Part shown: positions 48,200 to 56,944 of the stretch, in pieces
Position numbering within the stretch: the stretch's first letter is position 1
Layout: the number at the start of each line of letters is the position of its first letter
Assembly (NCBI RefSeq): GCF_016735595.1
Contig: NZ_JAERRB010000007.1
Coordinates: 1 to 64,000 of the forward strand
Length of the DNA: 64,000 nucleotides
Direction of reading: 5' to 3'
Source of the DNA: Chryseolinea lacunae
GTDB taxonomy: Bacteria > Bacteroidota > Bacteroidia > Cytophagales > Cyclobacteriaceae
Position numbers and translations under genes: made by a program
Notes under the pieces: generated by a model
Seen by the model: only the letters and a program-made list of their open reading frames with translations
Told to the model about the DNA's origin: nothing
The model's database searches: none

Positions 48200-50413
48200 G
48201 AATAAGGATGCTTTAACAAACCGCTTTCGCCAATACCCACCGCTTGTTTTTACTTCGAGCACATACAGGCCATCGGACAGATGATTGACAGCAATGCGAT
48301 AGCCATTCTTTTCCGTTTCTTCTGCGGCGGCCATCAATCTTGATCCGTTTAGGGCAACCACGGCCACAGACTCAAGTTGATGATCGGGAGTTATGGAAAG
48401 CGTTAGAAAATCATGAGTAGGGTTAGGATACAGCCGCGCATCGCTGTCTGGAATTTCAGCAACATGCGTGACCTCTTCGGGAACAGTGGTGCGCAATATT
48501 ATTCCATAGCCGCCGGTGGCGAACACAAAGTCTCCTGCAACGGCCATGTCGGAAATGCCAAAGTCGACAGGGGGTAATTGTTCTTCACGCCAGTGAAGTC
48601 CGGCATCGGTAGAAATCCATACGGCACCTTGCACATAGTTGCCATTATTTTTAGAACCGTAGGCATACACGACGCGGTCATTCACCTTTATGAAATCTTT
48701 TATCAGCATGCTCACATCGAACGAGCCAACTGTTTGCCAATGCACACCACCATCGGAAGAACGCTTCATTTCGCCTGATGTGAAAAATGCCAATGCGGTT
48801 TGCTCATCCAGAAAGTGCACTGCGTTGAGGTAGCCGTTGTTGGTTGTGAAAACCGTTTCCGGTGATTGACCACGAGAGCCCGAACGTGTAATCGTTACGG
48901 ATGAGGTGTAGTAGAATCGATTGTGAATGCGCTGCACCTGAAAGATCAGATTCCGTTCGTCCGACAGTGTTGTTGTTTCCCAGGTTTCGCCCCGATCGCC
49001 CGAACGCAACAAAACCTGGCGAAACGGAGCCAGTGCAGTGCCCGCTATAAAAACCGAATCGCCCGACTGAACGAGTTCGGAGAGCGACAGGAAGTTGACC
49101 GGAAGCGTAAGCAAATCAATGTCAGCTCCGCCTTGTGAAACGCGGTAATAAAAATTCTTAAATCCGTAAAGCATGCCGTCGGTCTCGCTTACAAACTGCA
49201 TGTTTAAAACGGTTAACGATTCAGATTGATGTTGGAAAGTCCACGTAGCTCCGCCATCGGTGGTTTTGAAAAATCCTTTGCCTGAACTGGCATAGCCAAC
49301 ATTTTTTGATGGAAACGAAAGCGAATGAAAAAACGGGTAACCTTCATTGGCACTACGCCAAGTTTTTCCTTTGTCGTTGGTGCGAAGAATGTTGCCTGCT
49401 GCGCCAACGGCAAACCCGTTGTTCGCGTCCACAAAAGCGATGTCGGTAAGGATGTTAATATCCTGTTGTGGAAACACGGGAAGCGAAATCGGCTCCCAGG
49501 AAGTTCCGCCATTTTCGGTGCGAAAAAACTCGTTGTCATATAACGATGTGGTGCCAAAGGCCACCGCAGTTTTTCCATCAATCCAGTGGAGGGTTTTGAT
49601 GGCTCGTAAGCCTGGAGGATTTACGGGGTTCCACGATTGACCACCATCTATGGTAGCGAACAACTCATCATTGTCCTTTGAATTTTTGAACGTGGCAAAA
49701 CCGTGGTCGGCATCAACAAACCGAAGATTGATGATGCGTGCATCCGTCTGAGCAGGTAAATCCCAACGCTTCCAGGTAGTGCCGCCATCGGTCGTTTTCA
49801 GTACAAACTCTGTGAAGCCGTAGTTCATTTCAATGGTGGCCACATCGTAGCCGGAGATGTAGCCGGTTAGATTATCCGTGAACACGACATCCGAATAGCT
49901 AACGAACGGAGCTGTGGCTGTGGTTGCGCTAAGGACCTTCCAGGTCTGCCCGCCGTCGGAAGTCTGGTATAGCTTTGCAAAATCGCCTACGGCATAGCCA
50001 TTTTGTTCGTTTAGAAAAAATATTGAACTGAATATTGCACTGGCAAAATATTTTGGATGCGTCTGTGTGCTCTCCAACACAACATTCCAATGCGCACCGC
50101 GGTCGGTAGTTTTGTAAATTCTGTTTTCGAACAGGAAGTAGGCCGTGGTGGCGCTAACAAATTGCAAATCGTAGTAGCGCGAATCGGGTGTTAAATTCAC
50201 GGGCAAGTGATTCTGCAAGCTTCGTTGCCACGACACCCCGCCATCGACCGATATGGCCAGGTCGTTTCCAACGGCATAACATTCCGTGCTGCCCGGGGGA
50301 ACAACTGCTTTAATGAATAGACGATGAAGCGGCGATGCCGGATGAACCAACTGCCACTGCGCCTGCAATGAAACACAAAAAAGTACAAACACAACCGTGA
50401 GGGTATTTCTCAT
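48194..50413 (-). CDS. T9SS-exported BNR/YCF48-like beta-propeller protein
   Basis: The 739-residue protein begins with the signal peptide MRNTLTVVFVLFCVSLQAQ, followed by many repeats of the type KTTDGG.TW / RTNDKGKTW (BNR/Asp-box and YCF48-like blades; examples near KTTDRGAHWNV, QTSDGGQTWKV, RTENGGTSWEP). The last ~80 residues form a type A T9SS sorting domain: YPNPTHDFLTLSI...LSDGLYVLEVKTSGG...KRFVKA. It should cross the outer membrane by the type IX system and be attached to the cell surface. ATG 50413 was chosen as it directly starts the signal peptide. The ligand is unknown. Confidence 0.9.
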   Translation of the reverse strand: MRNTLTVVFVLFCVSLQAQWQLVHPASPLHRLFIKAVVPPGSTECYAVGNDLAISVDGGVSWQRSLQNHLPVNLTPDSRYYDLQFVSATTAYFLFENRIYKTTDRGAHWNVVLESTQTHPKYFASAIFSSIFFLNEQNGYAVGDFAKLYQTSDGGQTWKVLSATTATAPFVSYSDVVFTDNLTGYISGYDVATIEMNYGFTEFVLKTTDGGTTWKRWDLPAQTDARIINLRFVDADHGFATFKNSKDNDELFATIDGGQSWNPVNPPGLRAIKTLHWIDGKTAVAFGTTSLYDNEFFRTENGGTSWEPISLPVFPQQDINILTDIAFVDANNGFAVGAAGNILRTNDKGKTWRSANEGYPFFHSLSFPSKNVGYASSGKGFFKTTDGGATWTFQHQSESLTVLNMQFVSETDGMLYGFKNFYYRVSQGGADIDLLTLPVNFLSLSELVQSGDSVFIAGTALAPFRQVLLRSGDRGETWETTTLSDERNLIFQVQRIHNRFYYTSSVTITRSGSRGQSPETVFTTNNGYLNAVHFLDEQTALAFFTSGEMKRSSDGGVHWQTVGSFDVSMLIKDFIKVNDRVVYAYGSKNNGNYVQGAVWISTDAGLHWREEQLPPVDFGISDMAVAGDFVFATGGYGIILRTTVPEEVTHVAEIPDSDARLYPNPTHDFLTLSITPDHQLESVAVVALNGSRLMAAAEETEKNGYRIAVNHLSDGLYVLEVKTSGGYWRKRFVKASLFR

Positions 50414-50828
50414 ACGCAAAGATTTCTGTTTGTTCAGACACACGTTGCGGGGGTGAAGTTGGACAGCGGTATGAAAATCACGCGCAATGGGGTAGCTTAG
50501 GATGGTGATTAAGACAGTGAAAATTGGAGATAGCCATTGCGTTGAAGACTTGGTTTATGTTGATCTTACTTTGTTGAATTGTTTTCAGCAAAACGGCTGA
50601 GCGAGGATCTTGACCGCGAGTTGAGGTGGTATGGGATCGCCAACGCAGGAGCCTTTGGAAGCGTCCCGATCGCCGGTTTGGTGTAAGAAAACAGTACCTT
50701 CTCCAGAATTCCATTCTTGTCCCAATCACTAATCCCGTTAAATTTGCGACCGGCTTGCGTCTGTTGAAGTATCGATGCGTTCATCTCAACGTCGTTAGTA
50801 GAATGTTAATTTTCATTATAAAGGTTTC
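50414..50828. other. 415-base gap between divergent genes
   Basis: This holds promoters for the T9SS protein (leftward) and the first barrel/lipoprotein cassette (rightward). A 72-codon minus-strand frame (50566-50784) reads NGISDWDKNGILEKVLFSY and may be chance or a gene remnant; I cannot support it as a gene. Confidence 0.4.
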
Positions 50829-52067
50829 ATGAAAGGAAAGTGGTTGCTCTTGCTGTTGGTCGTCGGGATTTCTCCGCGACTTTATTCTCAGTCCGATTTT
50901 AGAAAAGGGTTTGTAGTCACACTTGCTGGCGATACGGTCAAAGGGTTTGTCAACTATCGGGAGGGGATGCGCGCCTATCGCCAGGCCAGTTTCAGGACCA
51001 GTGAGCGTGGCGATGCAACGGACTATGCACCCGATCAACTGGCGGGCTACGGCTATGCGGGCAATGCCCGCTTTGAATCACGCTCCATAGACGCCGAAAA
51101 TGGGCAGAAGGAACAATTGTTCCTTGAGCTGCTGGTTCGTGGAACGGTGTCGCTGTTCCGGGTGGACAACAGTTTTTTCATGGAAAAGAAAGGCGAAGGA
51201 AAACTCATGCGCCTCACCATTGAACACACCACGGTGGAACGCGACGGCCGCCAGGTGCCAATAACAAACAACCGCTACCTCGGCGTCATCAACCTCATGA
51301 TGCACGATTGTGCTACCATAAAGAAGTCGCTTCGGGGCATGGCCCTTTCGGAGAAAAAACTGACGCACCTTGTGGAACGCTACAATGCGTGCATGGGAAC
51401 CGAGGCCGAAACGTTTAAAGTGAAAATGCCCTGGCTGCGGCTTGGCGCAGGTGTGATGACGGGCGTGGTACAATCGAACCTGATCATATCGTCCGACCAG
51501 ACTTACATGCAACCGTGGACGTCGCCCTATCGCAAGTCGAACGCGATCTTTGGCGGTGTGGCGTTTCATTTGACATCGCCCCGTGTGAACGAAAAGTTTG
51601 CGTTGTTGGTGGAGCTGCAATATTTGAAGTCTTCGTTCTATTCTTATACCGATGTGAACAGCGGATTTGGATCGGCGCGTAACTATGCATCGGTGTCGAT
51701 CACCGACTTGCGAATTCCTTTAGGTCTCCGGTATACTTTTTCGAACAAAGGTTTTGCGCCTTACCTGGCACTGGGGGTGAATAACATCATTCATTCAAGC
51801 GGCAGTTCCAGCATGCGCCGGGAAGAGATCTATCACAGCGACGTGCAGAGTGTGCATTGGGAACCCTTGCCGCTGCTGAAACATCAGTTTGGTGTGTGGG
51901 GTGGGGTAGGTGCCGCATTTGCCGTTCATCCCAAGCTGAATGCTTTTGTTGAAGTTCGCTACGAGCGCGCGAACACGTTGGTGAACAGCCAGGTGCTCAT
52001 ACCGCAGAACCTTTTCAAATCCCACATCAACAATTTGCAATTGATCATAGGCCTGAGAACAAAATAG
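50829..52067 (+). CDS. Outer-membrane barrel protein, cassette copy 1
   Basis: The 412-residue protein has a signal peptide (MKGKWLLLLLVVGISPRLYSQ), an N-terminal domain of ~190 residues beginning SDFRKGFVVTLAGDTVKGFVNYREG, and a PorT-like barrel (~205-412) ending LQLIIGLRTK. It is clearly paralogous to the protein at 52694-53929: the same KGFIVT...DTVRGFVNYREG start, LVERYN(A/S)C boundary and final QL(I/V)IGL(R/K)TK. It is followed after exactly 4 bases by a lipoprotein gene, as in copy 2. The role is unknown; surface assembly or adhesion with the lipoprotein is plausible. Confidence 0.78.
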   Translation: MKGKWLLLLLVVGISPRLYSQSDFRKGFVVTLAGDTVKGFVNYREGMRAYRQASFRTSERGDATDYAPDQLAGYGYAGNARFESRSIDAENGQKEQLFLELLVRGTVSLFRVDNSFFMEKKGEGKLMRLTIEHTTVERDGRQVPITNNRYLGVINLMMHDCATIKKSLRGMALSEKKLTHLVERYNACMGTEAETFKVKMPWLRLGAGVMTGVVQSNLIISSDQTYMQPWTSPYRKSNAIFGGVAFHLTSPRVNEKFALLVELQYLKSSFYSYTDVNSGFGSARNYASVSITDLRIPLGLRYTFSNKGFAPYLALGVNNIIHSSGSSSMRREEIYHSDVQSVHWEPLPLLKHQFGVWGGVGAAFAVHPKLNAFVEVRYERANTLVNSQVLIPQNLFKSHINNLQLIIGLRTK

Positions 52068-52071
52068 CAGC

Positions 52072-52461
52072 ATGAAGACGTTCCGTAATATAGCATTTGT
52101 GTTTGTGGTACTGTCGCTTGTTTCGGCTTGCAACAACTACGAATTCCCAACACCACCCTATGCCACAGTAGAGACCTTGCCGGTGACAGACATCACCAGC
52201 ACCAGCGTCACACTCCACGGCACATTGGTGTCGCTCACAACCGACCCTGTTCTGGAACATGGCTTTCTGTGGAGCTATGCCGACTTTGATACAAACAGCG
52301 AGTTCAAATGGTCTCTGGGGCCTAAGACTGAAACCGGATCGTTTGACTATAAACTTTCGGAGGATATCGTCGCTGGCAAGACCTATTATGTTAAAGCCTA
52401 TGTGAAAACAAATGGCTATACTTTCTATGGCCAGATGACAACGTTCAACCGGCCGAAGTAA
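52072..52461 (+). CDS. Short lipoprotein, cassette copy 1
   Basis: The 129-residue protein has lipobox LVSAC and a single fibronectin-like domain, starting NNYEFPTPPYATVETLPVTDI. Its whole mature part aligns with the first ~130 residues of the lipoprotein at 53934 (FPTPPYxTV, HGF(L/V)W, LGP...G(S/A)F, YYVKAY(V/L)KT). It ends at TTFNRPK without the IPT and Kelch domains of that paralog. It is translated 4 bases after the barrel gene. Probably outer-membrane anchored. Confidence 0.75.
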   Translation: MKTFRNIAFVFVVLSLVSACNNYEFPTPPYATVETLPVTDITSTSVTLHGTLVSLTTDPVLEHGFLWSYADFDTNSEFKWSLGPKTETGSFDYKLSEDIVAGKTYYVKAYVKTNGYTFYGQMTTFNRPK

Positions 52462-52580
52462 TTATAATTGCGTTCGCCGTGGCCGGGCGTTGTGGTGAGT
52501 TCTGTCTTACCCGAAGGCTGCGACGTGATCTGTTTGCATCAATTTTTCGCGGTCCCTGTTTTTTATTATCGGCAATTCGC

Positions 52581-52588
52581 TAGATTTG
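52581..52588 (+). promoter_or_regulatory. TAnnTTTG promoter element for cassette copy 2
   Basis: TAGATTTG is an exact match about 105 bases upstream of the second barrel gene, giving a leader near 100 bases and suggesting that the second cassette is transcribed on its own. Confidence 0.5.
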
Positions 52589-52693
52589 TCTACCTGCTAA
52601 AAAGGAGTCTTAAGCGGGCGTTTTAAATTAGTCGTTATCCGTCGTGCCGTTAGCCCTCCTGTTAACGTAGCGACACACCAGCGTTTTTGTAAT

Positions 52694-53929
52694 ATGTCAG
52701 GAAGATTATTGTTGTTGCTGCTGGTCTTCAGCAGTGTTGCCCATTCGGCACGCTCCCAATCCGATTATCGAAAAGGTTTTATTGTCACATCGGCGTACGA
52801 TACAGTGCGCGGGTTTGTGAATTACCGTGAGGGGGCGAAAGCCTATAAGGAATGTGATTTCAAGCCTGCCGAAAATGCGGCGCCGGTCTCCTACAAGCCA
52901 GGTCAGCTTACTGGCTACGGTTTTGTGGACAATGCGTATTTTGTTTCGCGTACGGTGGAGGTTGAGAAAGGTAAACCCGAAACTGTTTTTATTGAAGTGC
53001 TGGTGAACGGGCCGGTGTCGCTCTATAAATATTACGGTGGTTTTTTTATGGAAAAGGCCGATGGGCGATTGATGTGGATTGCCTATGGAGAAACCCGCAT
53101 CGAAAATGAGAGCGGTGTGTATGTGAAGAAGTCGAATAGACACATCGGCATTGTGAACATGATGCTGTACGATTGTGAGGCAATACGCCATTCGGTGGAA
53201 CGTCTTACGCTGAGTGAAAAACATCTTACAAACCTGGTGGAGCGCTACAACAGTTGCGTAGGAACTACGGCGGTAGTGTATAAGGAAAAAAAATCCTGGT
53301 TGAAGGCCGATGTCGGTCTGCTGACCGGTGTCAACTACTCGACGCTGACGTTTTCGTCGCCCTATGGAAGCTTCGATCTCTTTGAGGTGCCCTTAACAAA
53401 ATCGACATCGCCGTTGGTAGGTGTTTCTATCGACGTGTCGTCGCCACGATTGAACGAGCGCATCTCACTTCATATTGAGGGTCAATATTTGAAAGCGTCG
53501 CATACAGCGTTTGTGTTGTATGAAAACGGGTCCACTACCAACCGTAACTATCTTTCGTATGCCATCAGCCAAGTGAAGGTGCCCGTAGCGTTTCGCTACA
53601 CATTTGCCGAACGGAAGTTCACGCCCTATGTCAATGCCGGTGCATCCGCTACCTTTCAGGTGAAAGCAAGTTCGATTTGGAAACTGGAGTCCGAGTCATT
53701 CAATACCGTAACAACACAGTATGAGGACCCTTTGCCCATGGGCAACAAACAATTCGGCGTGTGGGGTGGCATGGGAGGAAACATCGCTGTACTTCCTAAA
53801 TTCAGTGCCTTTGTTGAGCTCCGCTACGAATGGACCAACGGTGTGATTGATCGCGGAAAGGTTCACGGTGAAGTCATGACTTCCGCTGTCACCAACATTC
53901 AATTAGTCATTGGCCTGAAAACGAAATAG
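52694..53929 (+). CDS. Outer-membrane barrel protein, cassette copy 2
   Basis: The 411-residue paralog of 50829-52067 has the signal peptide MSGRLLLLLLVFSSVAHSARSQ, the same N-terminal domain (SDYRKGFIVTSAYDTVRGFVNYREG) and a barrel ending LVIGLKTK. The two copies have nearly the same length and domain layout but differ at more than half of positions by eye, so the duplication is old. The lipoprotein gene follows after 4 bases, as in copy 1. Confidence 0.78.
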   Translation: MSGRLLLLLLVFSSVAHSARSQSDYRKGFIVTSAYDTVRGFVNYREGAKAYKECDFKPAENAAPVSYKPGQLTGYGFVDNAYFVSRTVEVEKGKPETVFIEVLVNGPVSLYKYYGGFFMEKADGRLMWIAYGETRIENESGVYVKKSNRHIGIVNMMLYDCEAIRHSVERLTLSEKHLTNLVERYNSCVGTTAVVYKEKKSWLKADVGLLTGVNYSTLTFSSPYGSFDLFEVPLTKSTSPLVGVSIDVSSPRLNERISLHIEGQYLKASHTAFVLYENGSTTNRNYLSYAISQVKVPVAFRYTFAERKFTPYVNAGASATFQVKASSIWKLESESFNTVTTQYEDPLPMGNKQFGVWGGMGGNIAVLPKFSAFVELRYEWTNGVIDRGKVHGEVMTSAVTNIQLVIGLKTK

Positions 53930-53933
53930 AAGG

Positions 53934-55874
53934 ATGAAAACGTTATTCAAAATCTCCGTGATCCTGTTGGTGTCGCTAGCGTTTGTGAAATGCGACAAGA
54001 ATGATTTTCCTACGCCGCCCTATCCAACGGTACAAACTCTTGAGGTGACCGGCATCTCAGAAAATGGCGTGACGTTTGAAGGCGCAGTGCGCTCTATGAA
54101 CGACGAGCCCATCATTGATCACGGCTTTGTATGGGGATTATACCAGTATGCCATTGAGGGCCAGTTCAAGACTTCACTTGGCCCCAGAGATGGCGCGGGC
54201 GCATTCACCCTGGATGTGTCGTCGGGTCTGTATGCCGACACGTTATATTATGTGAAGGCTTATCTGAAGACAAAAACCTATACGGTGTATGGCGAAGAGC
54301 AGCCATTCACCAGCCGAGGCAGTCATGTGCCTGTCATCGAAAGCTTTCTGCCGCTCGAGGGCACAGGTGGCGACACGGTGGTGATCAAAGGGAATTACTT
54401 TTCGACCGACGCCAAGGCCGTGAAGGTTAAGTTCGGCACTTTCGAAGCGCCAGTGTTGAGCAGCAGTCTCACCGAAGTGAAGTGTCGCGTGCCGGCCGAC
54501 ATTCCGTTGGACGAAGTTGCCATTGTGGTGACCGTGACGCGCCAGAGCGTTCAGGCACCCACGCTCTTCAAACTGGAAACCCCAGTAGTAGAAACCTTCT
54601 CACCCCAAACCGGCACGTTTGGCGACGTGGTGACTTTGCAAGGCAAGCACTTCGATGTCGTGAAAGAAAAGAACATTGTTAAATTTAATGACGTGATAGC
54701 TACCGTAATTGATGCAACACCCACGGTCATTAAAGTTGGTGTTCCTGCGGGGCTGCGCACACGCGAAAGTAGAATAAGCATTAGTGTCGGGTTGCAGTCA
54801 TCGCTGGCACAAGGCAATTTTACATTAAATGCTCCCATCATTCAGTCGCTATCATCCACAAGTGACTACACAGGCAAAACCTTGAGCATAGCCGGGAGCA
54901 ACTTTAATCCGGAAAGGGCAGCGAACGTGGTGTTGCTCGGTGGTCTTGAAGTGACGGTACAGAACGCTTCAAAAACGCTGCTTGTGGTGGACATACCCGC
55001 GAAGGAAATCTACGATGCCCGGTCGTTCAAAGTTGAAGTGCGGGTGGCGGAGCAGAACGCTTTCAGCGCGCAGACCTTCACGCTAAAAGATGCCTGGCTG
55101 CGCAGGGCCAACGTGCCGATCGGCGACACGTTCGGGCCCTATAGCATGGTAAACTTTACACTCGCAGGCAAAGGTTACATCGGCATGGGCGACCCCAACG
55201 CCACCAAAGCCTTTTGGCGGTATACGCCTCAAACTAACACGTGGACGCAGGTAACAAACTATCCCGGAACGACGAAGACCGGTGCCACTGCATTTACAGT
55301 GGGCGACAAAGCTTATGTGGGTCTGGGAAGTGCAAAGGAGTTCTACAGCTATGAGCCCTTGGCAAACCAGTGGACAAAGCTGGGTGATTTCCCCGGATCA
55401 AGAGCATCTACACCCATTGGTTTTTCCGGAATCAACAAGGGCTATGTGGCGCTAGGGAATGCCACCAGTAATTTTTGGGAGTATGATCCGGCCGTTGACA
55501 AATGGACGCTGAAAGCAACGTTGCCTGCGTCTGGTTACTTCGCAGGGTTTACCATCAACAACACACCCTATGCCTACAGGCTCGGAACAACTTCTTTTTT
55601 ACAATACGATGTGGCAAACGATGCATGGATTAGCAAAGCAGGAGAAACCACGAGTGCCGACTACTCATCGGGCTATGCGTTTAAAGGAAAGGGATATCTG
55701 AGAACTCAAAAGCAAGTTTTTCAATACGATCCATCATCGGATGGCTGGCAGACAATCGACGATGCGACACACGGTGTGGGCGGTGGTTATTTTGCCTTCG
55801 AGATTGACGGCCGGCTTTATCTCGGATCAACGATGGGACGTGAAATGTGGGAGTATGATCCCGCTTATGACTAG
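53934..55874 (+). CDS. Long lipoprotein with IPT/TIG and Kelch-like domains, cassette copy 2
   Basis: The 646-residue protein has a lipoprotein-type signal ending in FVKC (Cys21, a weak lipobox), then the fibronectin-like domain shared with the short lipoprotein at 52072 (~22-125). Three IPT/TIG domains follow, each opening with a P.I.S..P..G..GD.V.I.G..F pattern (SFLPLEGTGGDTVVIKGNYF, TFSPQTGTFGDVVTLQGKHF, SLSSTSDYTGKTLSIAGSNF), and a Kelch-like propeller (~390-646) with repeats such as YTPQTNTWTQVTNYP and YDPAVDKWTLKATLP. This is a surface or periplasmic binding module. The contrast with the truncated-looking copy 1 suggests domain gain here or loss there. Confidence 0.82.
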   Translation: MKTLFKISVILLVSLAFVKCDKNDFPTPPYPTVQTLEVTGISENGVTFEGAVRSMNDEPIIDHGFVWGLYQYAIEGQFKTSLGPRDGAGAFTLDVSSGLYADTLYYVKAYLKTKTYTVYGEEQPFTSRGSHVPVIESFLPLEGTGGDTVVIKGNYFSTDAKAVKVKFGTFEAPVLSSSLTEVKCRVPADIPLDEVAIVVTVTRQSVQAPTLFKLETPVVETFSPQTGTFGDVVTLQGKHFDVVKEKNIVKFNDVIATVIDATPTVIKVGVPAGLRTRESRISISVGLQSSLAQGNFTLNAPIIQSLSSTSDYTGKTLSIAGSNFNPERAANVVLLGGLEVTVQNASKTLLVVDIPAKEIYDARSFKVEVRVAEQNAFSAQTFTLKDAWLRRANVPIGDTFGPYSMVNFTLAGKGYIGMGDPNATKAFWRYTPQTNTWTQVTNYPGTTKTGATAFTVGDKAYVGLGSAKEFYSYEPLANQWTKLGDFPGSRASTPIGFSGINKGYVALGNATSNFWEYDPAVDKWTLKATLPASGYFAGFTINNTPYAYRLGTTSFLQYDVANDAWISKAGETTSADYSSGYAFKGKGYLRTQKQVFQYDPSSDGWQTIDDATHGVGGGYFAFEIDGRLYLGSTMGREMWEYDPAYD

Positions 55875-55994
55875 CTGGTAGTAGCTTGTAGTGAATGACC
55901 ATCGGTCTGACACGTAACGAGTGTACGCATAAAAAAGCTAGAGCAAATGGAGACTTGTTCCACACATCGACGCATAGTGGGGGCAACGTTGGCG

Positions 55995-56801
55995 CTACAA
56001 CCCAACCTCCTTTAACCCTTCTCTATACTCCCGAAACTCACTCAAATTATTGTGCGTTCCCATCGGCATAATAACTTTCTCCTTTTCCCCTGTGAACGCA
56101 TCGTATAGCCTGTTCGTATGCTCCACCGGAATGAGCGCATCTATTGCTCCATGGAAAAACAGGATCGGGCACTGCACGGAATTTATCTTCTTCAAATTAT
56201 TAAACGAAAAACGAAGCACAAGCGAGGGCAGGAGGTAGGGCACCTTCTCGTTTGCCAATGTTTTGAGGCTGCTATAAGGCGATTCCAGAATAAGGTGTTT
56301 CACATCGTGACGTGTGGCAAGTTCAACCGCGATGCCCGTGCCAATAGAGCGACCGTAGATAATGATGTTCCCGGCGGATAGGTGTTGTTCCTTGAGAAGA
56401 TATTGATAGGCTGCTTCTGCGTCTTGATACAGTCCATCTTCAGAGAGCGTGCCCGTGCTTTTTCCGTAGCCGCGGAAATCGATGATGAGAAGGCCGTGCC
56501 CGAGCGGAGCCAGGTCGTGGTGCACATCCTGCCAGCTGCTGAGGTCGCCTGCATTGCCGTGAAAGTAGAGGATGGTTGTGTTGTTTGTGCCGGGATAGAA
56601 AATTGCGTTGATGGTTTCGCCGTCGGTGGTTTTGATAAACGCTTCGGTGGCATCGCCGTACAGATCGAATGCGAAATCGGGCGGAAGCTTTCCGGGATGG
56701 AAGATGAGTTTGTGTTGCAGAAGGCCAACCACGGCAACAACGACGATGTAGAGGCTGAGGATGACGAGGAATGTGGTGAGCAAGGCGCGAAGGAATTTCA
56801 T
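55995..56801 (-). CDS. Alpha/beta hydrolase (membrane-anchored, FrsA/BEM46-like)
   Basis: The 268-residue protein has one N-terminal hydrophobic anchor (~5-27) followed by an alpha/beta hydrolase domain: FHGNAGDLSSW (oxyanion region), the nucleophile elbow YGRSIGTG, and the final FHGAIDALIPVEHT and GTHNNLSEF regions that would hold Asp and His of the triad. It belongs to the BEM46/Abhd13-like group. ATG 56801 was chosen because it gives the membrane anchor at the N-terminus; the longer frame adds 41 unrelated residues. The substrate is unknown. Confidence 0.87.
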   Translation of the reverse strand: MKFLRALLTTFLVILSLYIVVVAVVGLLQHKLIFHPGKLPPDFAFDLYGDATEAFIKTTDGETINAIFYPGTNNTTILYFHGNAGDLSSWQDVHHDLAPLGHGLLIIDFRGYGKSTGTLSEDGLYQDAEAAYQYLLKEQHLSAGNIIIYGRSIGTGIAVELATRHDVKHLILESPYSSLKTLANEKVPYLLPSLVLRFSFNNLKKINSVQCPILFFHGAIDALIPVEHTNRLYDAFTGEKEKVIMPMGTHNNLSEFREYREGLKEVGL

Positions 56802-56944
56802 GTGACCGATTGAACCCGTTTCGAATCGAAAGTGAATGGTGCGAAGATGACTTTTTGAACGACCAACTCCAATTCCCTGCAATCGAATGTTGGCATCGTT
56901 TTCATTTCTGATTATATTTCCCAAAATCAGTATCTAAACCGCAC

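Noticed and set aside
50566-50784. A 72-codon minus-strand frame (contains SDWDKNGILEKVLF).
   Set aside because: Possible gene remnant, but no family, promoter or neighbour support.
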